64,000 nt of DNA from NCBI RefSeq assembly GCF_023715785.1, contig NZ_JAMBOX010000006.1, positions 62,001 through 126,000 on the forward strand, in the 5' to 3' direction. The notes beneath the pieces were generated by a model. That model had not been told where the DNA came from, searched no databases, and saw nothing but the letters and a program-made list of their open reading frames with translations. Origin of the DNA: Neobacillus niacini. Lineage in GTDB: Bacteria; Bacillota; Bacilli; Bacillales; Cytobacillaceae. The first letter of the stretch is position 1, and every line of letters starts with the position of its first letter. Position numbers and translations under genes: made by a program. Below are positions 54,042 to 64,000 of this stretch, in pieces.

Positions 54042-54872
54042 ATGAAAAAAGTTCTTAGTTTGATTTTTATTGCATTTACTGTATTTGCCTTAGCCGCTTG
54101 CGGTGGAGGAAAAAATGATTCCGCGGACAAGGATGGCAACAAAACATTAGTGGTGGGTGCATCTGCAGTGCCGCACGCAGAAGTACTTGAAGCAGCAAAA
54201 CCTTTATTAAAGGATAAAGGGATCGACTTAAAAATCGAGGTATTCCAAGATTATGTCCTTCCGAATGTCGCGTTAAGAGATAAAGATTTGGATGCAAACT
54301 ATTTCCAAACTCCAGGGTATTTAGACCTGCAAATGAAAGAAAATAAGGATTTTGATTTTGTCAGTGTTGGTGGGATTCATAAAGAACCAATCGGCATTTA
54401 TTCTAAAAAGTATAAAAGCCTAAAAGATCTTCCAAACGGTGCGACCATCATTATGAGTGATTCCCTGAGTGACCATGGCCGTATCCTGCCTATTTTTGAA
54501 AAAGCAGGATTAATCAAGCTTAAAGAAGGCGTTGGTGCTAACGCACGAATCGACGATATTGTTGAAAATCCAAAGAACCTGAAGTTCCCTAAATTAATTG
54601 AAGCAAAATTATTGGCTTCTTCCTTTGAGAACGGTGAAGGCGATGCAGTGGCAATTAACACTAACTATGCACTCGAAGGCGAAATCGATATTGAAAAATA
54701 TGGTATTGCCTTTGAAGAAGCGAATGCTGTACCGGCAAACCTAGTAGTCGTTCGTTCCGAGGATAAAAACCGTGAAGAAATCAAAACACTTGTAGAGGTT
54801 CTTCGCTCTAAAGAAATTCAAGACTTTATTAAGGAAAAATACCAAGGCGCCGTCATCACGGTTTCTGAGTAA
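54042..54872 (+). CDS. metQ: methionine-binding lipoprotein
   Basis: 276 residues. Lipobox ALAAC (Cys20), then the NlpA/MetQ domain: LVVGASAVPHAEVLEAAKPL, QDYVLPNVALRDKDLDANYF, HKEPIGIYSKKYKSL, GDAVAINTNYALEGEI. It binds methionine (L or D) or short Met peptides outside the membrane. GGAGGAG lies upstream of ATG 54042, 15 bp from metP. Confidence 0.96.
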   Translation: MKKVLSLIFIAFTVFALAACGGGKNDSADKDGNKTLVVGASAVPHAEVLEAAKPLLKDKGIDLKIEVFQDYVLPNVALRDKDLDANYFQTPGYLDLQMKENKDFDFVSVGGIHKEPIGIYSKKYKSLKDLPNGATIIMSDSLSDHGRILPIFEKAGLIKLKEGVGANARIDDIVENPKNLKFPKLIEAKLLASSFENGEGDAVAINTNYALEGEIDIEKYGIAFEEANAVPANLVVVRSEDKNREEIKTLVEVLRSKEIQDFIKEKYQGAVITVSE

Positions 54873-54896
54873 TATTAAATATGAAGAAAAGCGGTT

Positions 54897-54926
54897 AAAG
54901 AGGCTGTCGCAGACAGCCTCTTTTCC
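54897..54926 (+). terminator. intrinsic terminator of metNPQ
   Basis: AAAGAGGCTGTC / GACAGCCTCTTT, 12-bp stem with a 3-nt loop and TTTT tail. Confidence 0.92.
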
Positions 54927-55038
54927 CTATACATTAAACACCCTGCTTAAGTAAAAAATAGAATGGATGATGATCAATTTCAACCATTGGCATTTCCCTG
55001 TAAAATAAGGTATGATTTTAATCGAGTTTATTTTACAT

Positions 55039-55187
55039 AATTCTTATCAGAATTTTCTTTCAACAATTCTTATTCATTCTCAATTGGTAACGCTTTAGTG
55101 AAAATATAGACTAGTTATCACTGCATAAAGGTTGCTAATAGATTTCATTTGTTATAAGATTGTAATGAGAATAGATTGAGAATGAAT
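55039..55187 (+). promoter_or_regulatory. sufC: suf operon promoter with inverted repeats
   Basis: TTGCTA (55132-55137), 17-bp spacer, TAAGAT (55155-55160). A 13-bp perfect inverted repeat ATTCATTCTCAAT (55072-55084) and ATTGAGAATGAAT (55175-55187) brackets the promoter, and TGAGAAT occurs again at 55166-55172. A smaller palindrome AATTCT-TATC-AGAATT lies at 55039-55054. Candidate operator with DNA looping; the 55160-55242 leader has no other element. Confidence 0.65.
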
Positions 55188-55242
55188 TTTCAAATCGACG
55201 GTGTCGACACGATACAAAACATTCTTTTGCGGAGGTATTAAA

Positions 55243-56028
55243 ATGGCTGGATCGACTTTAACAATTAAGGATCTGCATGTTGCGATCGATGGGAAAGAAA
55301 TTTTAAAAGGTGTCAACCTTGAAGTAAAAGGCGGAGAAATCCACGCAATCATGGGTCCAAACGGTACAGGGAAATCTACATTATCCGCTGCCATCATGGG
55401 TCACCCAAAATACGAAGTGACCAGTGGCAGCATTACTTTAGATGGTCAAGATGTTCTGGAAATGGAAGTGGATGAGCGTGCGCGTGCCGGTCTATTTCTA
55501 GCGATGCAGTATCCAAGTGAAATTAATGGTGTAACCAATGCTGACTTCCTTCGCTCGGCGATTAACAGCCGTCTTGGTGAAGGCAATGAAATTTCATTAA
55601 TGAAATTCATCCGTAAGATGGATAAGCAAATGGAATACCTTGAAATGGATCTCGATATGGCGCAGCGTTACCTCAACGAAGGGTTCTCCGGTGGTGAGAA
55701 AAAGCGTAACGAAATTCTGCAGCTTATGATGCTTGAGCCAAAAATCGCTATATTGGACGAAATTGACTCCGGTCTTGATATTGATGCACTTAAAGTTGTA
55801 TCCAAGGGTGTCAACCAAATGCGCGGTGAAGACTTTGGCTGCTTAATCATCACTCACTATCAGCGTTTATTAAATTACATCACTCCTGACTATGTCCATG
55901 TTATGATGCAAGGCCGTGTCGTTAAATCAGGCGGGCCAGAACTCGCACAACGCCTTGAAGCAGAAGGGTATGACTGGATCAAGCAAGAGCTTGGAATTGA
56001 AGATGAAACAGTTGGGCAAGAAGCTTAA
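55243..56028 (+). CDS. sufC: Fe-S assembly ATPase SufC
   Basis: 261 residues, same as B. subtilis. Walker A GPNGTGKST, signature FSGGEKKRNEI, Walker B AILDEIDSGLDID, and ITHYQRLL. SufBCD scaffold ATPase. ATG 55243 after GGAGGT. First of sufCDSUB, order as in B. subtilis. Confidence 0.97.
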   Translation: MAGSTLTIKDLHVAIDGKEILKGVNLEVKGGEIHAIMGPNGTGKSTLSAAIMGHPKYEVTSGSITLDGQDVLEMEVDERARAGLFLAMQYPSEINGVTNADFLRSAINSRLGEGNEISLMKFIRKMDKQMEYLEMDLDMAQRYLNEGFSGGEKKRNEILQLMMLEPKIAILDEIDSGLDIDALKVVSKGVNQMRGEDFGCLIITHYQRLLNYITPDYVHVMMQGRVVKSGGPELAQRLEAEGYDWIKQELGIEDETVGQEA

Positions 56029-56050
56029 AGCTTGAGTTAGGAGGATTAAC

Positions 56051-59011
<2,961 letters not shown>

Positions 59012-59083
59012 TACGAATTTGGAAGTGGCCGGGGTGCTTGCCGACCTGGTGCTTCCCTCTCGTAAAATAGGAGGAATACGACG

Positions 59084-60481
59084 ATGGCGAAGAAAATGCC
59101 GGAGATCGGTGATTATAAATATGGTTTTGCCGATAAAGACGTTTCCATATTCCGCTCAAAGCGTGGTTTGACCCGTGAGATTGTCGAAGAGATTTCAAAA
59201 ATGAAAGACGAACCGCAGTGGATGCTTGACTTCCGTTTAAAATCTCTTGAGCATTTTTATAAAATGCCAATGCCACAATGGGGCGGCGACTTAAACTCTT
59301 TAAACTTCGACGAAATTACCTATTATGTAAAACCATCTGAGAAATCAGAGAAATCATGGGACGAAGTGCCTGAAGAAATCAAAGCGACTTTCGACAAGCT
59401 GGGAATTCCTGAAGCCGAGCAAAAATATCTTGCCGGGGTTTCTGCCCAGTATGAGTCTGAAGTTGTTTACCATAACATGAAGGAAGACCTTGAAGCACTT
59501 GGAATCGTGTTTAAAGATACCGATTCTGCGCTTAAGGAAAACGAAGAAATTTTCCGCAAGCACTGGGCTACGGTTATTCCGCCAACAGATAACAAGTTTG
59601 CTGCGCTTAACTCTGCTGTATGGTCCGGCGGGTCGTTCATTTATGTTCCACCAGGCATTAAAGTGGATACTCCGTTACAGGCGTATTTCCGTATCAACTC
59701 AGAAAACATGGGTCAGTTTGAAAGAACACTGATCATTGTTGATGAAGGCGCACATGTACACTATGTTGAGGGCTGTACCGCTCCTGTTTATACAACGAAT
59801 TCACTTCACAGTGCTGTAGTTGAAATCATTATTAAAAAAGGCGCTTACTGCCGTTATACCACCATCCAAAACTGGGCAAACAACGTTTACAACCTGGTTA
59901 CCAAGCGCGCGGTCTGTGAAGAAAATGCGACAATGGAATGGATTGACGGTAATATCGGTTCCAAGTTGACGATGAAGTATCCTGCGGTTATTTTAAAAGG
60001 CGAAGGCGCCCGCGGTATGACATTGTCGATTGCGATTGCCGGTAAAGGCCAGCACCAGGATGCTGGAGCGAAAATGCTTCACCTGGCGCCGAATACGTCT
60101 TCTACGATTGTTTCGAAGTCGATTTCCAAGCATGGCGGTAAAGTAACGTACCGCGGCATCGTCCACTTTGGCCGCAAAGCCGATGGCGCCCGTTCCAACA
60201 TCGAGTGCGATACGCTGATCATGGATAACCAATCAACTTCTGATACAATTCCTTACAACGAGATCTTGAACGACAACATTTCACTTGAGCACGAAGCGAA
60301 GGTTTCCAAAGTTTCCGAAGAGCAGTTGTTCTACTTAATGAGCCGCGGCATTTCCGAGCAGGAAGCAACCGAAATGATCGTCATGGGCTTCATTGAGCCG
60401 TTTACAAAAGAACTGCCAATGGAATACGCCGTTGAGATGAATCGATTGATCAAGTTCGAGATGGAAGGATCCATCGGTTAA
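59084..60481 (+). CDS. sufB: Fe-S scaffold subunit SufB
   Basis: 465 residues. [54 protein letters not shown] (conserved Cys), [39 protein letters not shown] and [20 protein letters not shown] are all family regions. The Fe-S cluster forms on SufBC2D. ATG 59084 after AGGAGG. Last gene of the operon. Confidence 0.97.
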   Translation: MAKKMPEIGDYKYGFADKDVSIFRSKRGLTREIVEEISKMKDEPQWMLDFRLKSLEHFYKMPMPQWGGDLNSLNFDEITYYVKPSEKSEKSWDEVPEEIKATFDKLGIPEAEQKYLAGVSAQYESEVVYHNMKEDLEALGIVFKDTDSALKENEEIFRKHWATVIPPTDNKFAALNSAVWSGGSFIYVPPGIKVDTPLQAYFRINSENMGQFERTLIIVDEGAHVHYVEGCTAPVYTTNSLHSAVVEIIIKKGAYCRYTTIQNWANNVYNLVTKRAVCEENATMEWIDGNIGSKLTMKYPAVILKGEGARGMTLSIAIAGKGQHQDAGAKMLHLAPNTSSTIVSKSISKHGGKVTYRGIVHFGRKADGARSNIECDTLIMDNQSTSDTIPYNEILNDNISLEHEAKVSKVSEEQLFYLMSRGISEQEATEMIVMGFIEPFTKELPMEYAVEMNRLIKFEMEGSIG

Positions 60482-60495
60482 TATTTTGAAAAATG

Positions 60496-60528
60496 ACCCG
60501 CTTGCTGGGAATGGCAGGCGGGTTTTTT
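60496..60528 (+). terminator. intrinsic terminator of suf operon
   Basis: ACCCGC-GC pairs with GC-GGCGGGT across TGGGAATG-type loop, followed by six T. Confidence 0.85.
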
Positions 60529-60535
60529 GGGGTTT

Positions 60536-60606
60536 GGCGAATACTTTGAGGAATTCGGCGAATAACTCCATCAGTTCGGCGAATATCGAAGCATTTTTGG
60601 CGAATA
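60536..60606. repeat. 21-bp word array J (GGCGAATA)
   Basis: GGCGAATA at 60536, 60557, 60578 and 60599, steps exactly 21 bp, mostly preceded by TT or TC. Same word and period as array E. It starts right after the suf terminator and lies 85 bp before yunF. Confidence 0.9.
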
Positions 60607-60692
60607 CGTTATGTCCGGGCTTAATTGCAAAACGAGAATTTTCAAAATTACAAAAGGGTTATGCTATATTAGTAATAAATGGAGGTGATTTG

Positions 60693-61538
60693 TTGATTTA
60701 TATCGGTGTTACAGGCTGGGGTGATCACGACAGTTTATATCCTGGACAAATCTCGCCAAGAGATAAGCTGAAAGAATATGCCGGGCATTTTCCAACAGTC
60801 GAAGTTGATACAGCGTTTTACGCCATACAACCCAAACGTAATTCCCTTAAATGGGTCAATGAAACTCCCAAAGGTTTCCAGTTCGTTGTCAAAGCCTATC
60901 AAGGGATGACTGGCCATCTTCGTGGCGAAATCCCGTTTGAAAATAAAAAAATCATGTTTCAAGCGTTTAAGGAATCATTAGATCCCTATATAGAGAAAAA
61001 TAAACTTGCGATGGTTTTGTTTCAATTTCCCCCTTGGTTTGATTTAAAAAGAGAAAATGTCGATTATTTGCGCTGGTGCAAGCAGGAAATGGAGGATGTC
61101 TCATGTGCACTAGAATTCCGGCACCAATCATGGTTTGTTCCCCAGTACCGCCAGCAAACACTCGATTTTATGAGGGCAGAAAAATGGATTCACAGCATTT
61201 GTGATGAGCCACAATCCGGAGAAGGCTCGGTTCCGACTGTGTTGGAGTCAACCCATCCCGAAAAGGTCCTTGTCCGGTTTCACGGCCGGAATCTACATGG
61301 CTGGCAAAAGCGCAATGCCGATAATTGGCGTGAGGTGCGCTACCTTTACAGGTATAATCAACAGGAACTGAAGGAATGGGCAGGCCATGTTCGTTCATTG
61401 GAGGAAGTATGCAAAGACGTCTTTCTTCTGTTTAATAACAACTCCGGCGGCGATGCGGCAGACAACGCAAAGCAAATGATAGAGTTACTACATATTGAAT
61501 ATGATGGGCTTGCTCCCCGCCAGCTGGATTTATTTTGA
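60693..61538 (+). CDS. yunF: YunF, DUF72 family protein
   Basis: 281 residues from TTG 60693 (5 nt from GGAGGTG); B. subtilis YunF is 282. TIM-barrel DUF72: LIYIGVTGWGDHDSLYPGQI, TVEVDTAFYAIQPKRNSLKW, FQFVVKAYQGMTGH, FQFPPWFD, EFRHQSWF and VRFHGRN near the C terminus. Function unknown. No relation to the suf genes is evident. Confidence 0.88.
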   Translation: MIYIGVTGWGDHDSLYPGQISPRDKLKEYAGHFPTVEVDTAFYAIQPKRNSLKWVNETPKGFQFVVKAYQGMTGHLRGEIPFENKKIMFQAFKESLDPYIEKNKLAMVLFQFPPWFDLKRENVDYLRWCKQEMEDVSCALEFRHQSWFVPQYRQQTLDFMRAEKWIHSICDEPQSGEGSVPTVLESTHPEKVLVRFHGRNLHGWQKRNADNWREVRYLYRYNQQELKEWAGHVRSLEEVCKDVFLLFNNNSGGDAADNAKQMIELLHIEYDGLAPRQLDLF

Positions 61539-61560
61539 TGTTTGCTTAATAAGGATTAAC

Positions 61561-61915
61561 GACCAAATGGTGAAAGAAAGTACTGCACGGGTCGATAAGA
61601 AGGGTTCTAAACGACCGAAGGGTGAAAGAATTGTGCTGCTCGGTCGATAAGAAGGGTTCTAAACGACCGAAGGGTGAAAAAATGAAGCTGCTCGGTCGAT
61701 AAGAAGGGTTTTAAACGACCGAAGGGTGAAAGAATGGAGCCGCTCGGTCGATAAGAAGGGTTCTAAACGACCGAAGGGTGAAAAAATGGAGCTGCTCGGT
61801 CGATAAGAAGGGTTTTAAACGACCGAAGAGTGAAAGAATGGAGCTGCTCGGTCGATAAGAAGGGTTTTAAACGACCGAAGAGTGAAAGAATGGAGCTGCT
61901 CGGTCGATAAGAAGG
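61561..61915. repeat. 52-bp repeat array K, 7 copies (GGTCGATAAGAAGGG)
   Basis: GGTCGATAAG at 61590, 61642, 61694, 61746, 61798, 61850 and 61902, steps exactly 52 bp; a half unit (ACGACCAAATGGTGAAAG) begins at about 61561. Each unit holds arms CGGTCG and CGACCG (e.g. 61641-61646 with 61664-61669) around a 17-nt loop, and a GAAGGGTGAAAGAATGG linker. Copies are nearly identical. It fills most of the ~490 bp between yunF and yunD; no gene seen there. Confidence 0.95.
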
Positions 61916-62025
61916 GGTCGGCGTCTATCTCAATACCCGTCTAAATGCAAATGAATAGTCTGGATTTTACGGGCTATCCTGCTGGTTGTCGGGATTCGAA
62001 AAACTCATCAAGGAATGGAAGGCTA

Positions 62026-63378
62026 ATGGAAAAAATTTATCTTTACCATACCAATGATTTACATAGCCATTTGGAAAATTGGCCGCGAATCAAGCAATTT
62101 TTACAAAAACAGCAAAAGCTGCACCAGGAAAGCGGGGAAGACAGTTTCCTGTTTGACATCGGTGATTTCATCGACCGCTGGCATCCATATACGGAGGCAA
62201 CAATGGGCAAAGGAAATATAGCGCTATTAAATGAATGCTGCTATACTGCCGCCACAATTGGCAATAATGAGGGCGTCAATCTGCCTCACGACGATTTGGA
62301 CAAGCTTTATAAGCATGCCGACTTTGATGTCCTTGTCGCGAATTTCTTTAATAAAGACGGCTCTTATCCTGACTGGGTAAAGCCTTATAAAATTTATCAG
62401 ACGCCAACAGGAACAAAAGTCGGTGTTCTCGGGTTAACGGCCATGTTTGCCCAGCTTTACGATCAACTGGACTGGGAGCTGACAGAACCAATCGAGGAAT
62501 TAAAAAAATGGGTTAAACAGCTTAAACAGGAGTCGGATTTGGTAATCCTTCTATCACATTTGGGCCTTCGGGACGATGAGAGGATTGCTTCCGAGTTCCC
62601 TGAAATTGATGTCATTTTGGGCGCCCATACCCATCATGTGCTGGAGACCGGAGAGATGGTCGGCGACACTCTTATCGGGGCAGCGGGTAAGTATGGCTAT
62701 TACGTTGGCCAGGTCATACTCGAGATAAACGACCAAAGGACGATCAGCAGTAAAAGTGCCTTACTTTTTAACGTGAACGACCTCCCGCCTGTCAAAAATG
62801 AGGAGAGAGAGATTCAGTTATTTTTTGATAAAGGAAAAGATCTGTTATCACAGACCATTACGACTCTCCAGAGGCCGTTGGCAGCTGAACCTTTTAAGAA
62901 AACGGACTTGGGCTTGTTGTTATGCCGCGCGGTAAAGGAATGGTGCCAGGCTGATTGTGCAATGATTAATGCAGGGCTGCTGTTGGGGCCGCTGGCAGGC
63001 GATGTAACGAAGTATGATTTGCTCACAATTTGCCCGCATCCGATCAATCCATGTGTTGTCGAGATAACCGGGGAGGAATTAATCGCTGTTATCGAAGAAT
63101 CATTAGATGAAACCCTCCATCATCGGCATATAAAAGGCCTGGGATTCCGAGGCGATAAATTGGGGATATTCATTTATGACGGGGTTGAATTCGTGGAGGG
63201 AAGGGTCCTAATTGGAGGAATGGAGCCTGCTCCAGAAAAAACATACACCTTAGCTTTGCCTGATATGTTTACATTCGGCCATTTTTTCAAGAGGGTTATT
63301 CCGCAAAAGGCCAAAAATTATTTTCTGCCGGAATTCATGCGCGATCTGCTGAAATGGAAGCTGCAGTCAATGTCCTAA
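62026..63378 (+). CDS. yunD: YunD, 5'-nucleotidase/metallophosphoesterase
   Basis: 450 residues from ATG 62026 (GGAAGG 4 nt upstream). N-terminal metallophosphatase (HTNDLHSHLENW, DIGDFIDRW, GNNEGVN, LSHLGLRDDERI, GAHTHHVLETG metal ligands) and C-terminal 5-nucleotidase domain (about 275-440: CRAVKEWCQADCAMINAGLL). No signal peptide, so it is probably cytosolic, unlike most family members. Homologue of YunD. Confidence 0.9.
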   Translation: MEKIYLYHTNDLHSHLENWPRIKQFLQKQQKLHQESGEDSFLFDIGDFIDRWHPYTEATMGKGNIALLNECCYTAATIGNNEGVNLPHDDLDKLYKHADFDVLVANFFNKDGSYPDWVKPYKIYQTPTGTKVGVLGLTAMFAQLYDQLDWELTEPIEELKKWVKQLKQESDLVILLSHLGLRDDERIASEFPEIDVILGAHTHHVLETGEMVGDTLIGAAGKYGYYVGQVILEINDQRTISSKSALLFNVNDLPPVKNEEREIQLFFDKGKDLLSQTITTLQRPLAAEPFKKTDLGLLLCRAVKEWCQADCAMINAGLLLGPLAGDVTKYDLLTICPHPINPCVVEITGEELIAVIEESLDETLHHRHIKGLGFRGDKLGIFIYDGVEFVEGRVLIGGMEPAPEKTYTLALPDMFTFGHFFKRVIPQKAKNYFLPEFMRDLLKWKLQSMS

Positions 63379-63443
63379 ATTGGGACACACGCTTTTTAAC
63401 CTGCTTTCATACTGTGTTAGTAGGGAAAGGAGTGTGGAATCCT

Positions 63444-63746
63444 TTGATTAATCTATCACCAGTTGAAATTGAAGGCCATACGTTTTTGGCCGTTTCGGTG
63501 TTACTTCCTAAAACTACCCTGCTTGTCGTGACAAGCGAAAAAGGATATATTATGTGCGGTGCTTTGGATGTCGGGTTACTGAATGAAAAGTTAAAGGACC
63601 TCAAAGTCATTGCTGGCAGGGCTGTTGGCGTGCGGACGATTGAGCAGCTGTTAGATGCTCCGCTGGAGTCTGTAACACTCGAGGCAGAAAATTTGGGAAT
63701 CAAGAAAGGGATGATCGGCAAGGACGCCTTGCTGAAAATGCTGTAA
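63444..63746 (+). CDS. yunC: YunC, DUF1805 family protein
   Basis: 100 residues from TTG 63444 (AAAGGAGTG 9 nt upstream), starting MINLSPVEIEGHTF like B. subtilis YunC (101). GYIMCGALDVGLLNEKLKDL and AGRAVGVRTIEQLLDAPLES are its hallmark. Unknown function, cytosolic. An ATG at 63354 is in frame but inside yunD. Confidence 0.88.
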   Translation: MINLSPVEIEGHTFLAVSVLLPKTTLLVVTSEKGYIMCGALDVGLLNEKLKDLKVIAGRAVGVRTIEQLLDAPLESVTLEAENLGIKKGMIGKDALLKML

Positions 63747-63748
63747 AA

Positions 63749-63778
63749 AGTCTGCCTTTAAGGCAGGCTTTTATTTTT
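63749..63778 (+). terminator. intrinsic terminator of yunC
   Basis: AGTCTGCC / GGCAGGCTTTT with a TTTAA loop and T-rich tail. Confidence 0.8.
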
Positions 63779-63852
63779 ACCCTACTTGTTCAAACATTAG
63801 TGGGCTAGACCACCTCCTTAAAGCATACATATAGCTTGAAGGGGTGATTTTT

Positions 63853-64000
63853 TTGGCAAAGTTTCGCAGAAGGCTATCAAAGCGTGGACCATTGCCCTTC
63901 CGCTATGTCATTCTAATAACAATCGTATTTTTTCTGTTTACGACCGCTATTGGAATCTTGCTTGTCAACAAGGGAATCGAACCGACTTTGATGCGATATG
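63853..64000 (+). CDS. yunB: YunB sporulation protein (partial, N terminus only)
   Basis: First 49 codons, cut by the window end. TTG at 63853 after AAGGGGTGA. The visible part (FRRRLSKRGPLPFRYVILI, then a hydrophobic anchor, then NKGIEPTLMRY) matches B. subtilis YunB, a protein made in the mother cell under sigma-E and needed for full sporulation. It supports a spore-forming host. CATACATA (63824-63831) is a possible sigma-E -10, without a clear -35. Confidence 0.88.
   Translation, partial: MAKFRRRLSKRGPLPFRYVILITIVFFLFTTAIGILLVNKGIEPTLMRY

Noticed and set aside
60486..60692. N-terminal extension of yunF
   Set aside because: It would run through array J and lacks a ribosome site; TTG 60693 has GGAGGTG and gives the normal family length.
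61561..61915. CRISPR or transposon end repeats
   Set aside because: No variable spacers, no transposase, no terminal inverted repeats or target duplication seen.

Overview
The window reads as chromosomal DNA of a spore-forming Bacillaceae bacterium, probably of the Neobacillus/Mesobacillus type. The genus is inferred from protein resemblance and gene order; no rRNA is present. About half of it follows the Bacillus subtilis yun-suf-met-yus-fad order, in the arrangement fadN-fadA-fadE-yusI-gcvH-yusG-yusF-yusE ... yusD ... metNPQ-sufCDSUB-yunF-yunD-yunC-yunB. Signals are Firmicute-like throughout: GGAGG ribosome sites, GTG and TTG starts, lipobox SBPs, S-box riboswitches, a sigma-W promoter, Fur boxes and a FadR palindrome.

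Layout. 1-5.1 kb is the 3' part of a Tad/Flp pilus operon (cpaB, cpaE, cpaF, tadB, tadC), followed by a SinR-like repressor. 5.5-16 kb holds stand-alone genes: DUF2085, a polysaccharide deacetylase, an AI-2E-type exporter, a CDF transporter, DUF3231, a thioesterase, nadE, a MASE3-PAS sensor and an amino-acid permease. 16-18.6 kb is a cystine-type ABC operon. 18.8-21 kb is the sigma-W-driven yuaF-floT pair. 21.6-23.7 kb is a two-component system. 24-28.1 kb on the minus strand is a tungstate uptake operon led by its own HTH-PBP regulator. 28.4-32.3 kb holds azoR, uppP, a DUF4931 protein and a SEDS protein. 32.5-37.8 kb is a Fur-controlled siderophore uptake locus with an FhuF-like reductase. 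38-43.8 kb is the fad beta-oxidation operon. 43.9-46.2 kb is yusI to yusE. A 22-copy repeat array, a NERD protein and an MFS transporter then separate yusE from yusD. 50-54.9 kb is two S-box controlled methionine units, 55-60.5 kb the suf Fe-S assembly operon, and 60.7-64 kb the yun genes.

The most unusual property is not a gene. Twelve intergenic arrays of short periodic repeats are scattered over the window. They fall into two exact period classes, 21 bp (six arrays, three unrelated words) and 52 bp (four arrays, four unrelated sequences with inverted-repeat arms), plus two looser arrays of about 32 and 41 bp that begin inside the 3' ends of yusD and yusF. In the 21-bp class only a word of 8-11 bases is conserved and the rest of each unit is free, so these are not simple recent tandem duplications. 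All the periods lie near whole numbers of DNA helical turns (2, 3, 4, 5). I know of no described system that matches this and flag it as the main candidate for follow-up.
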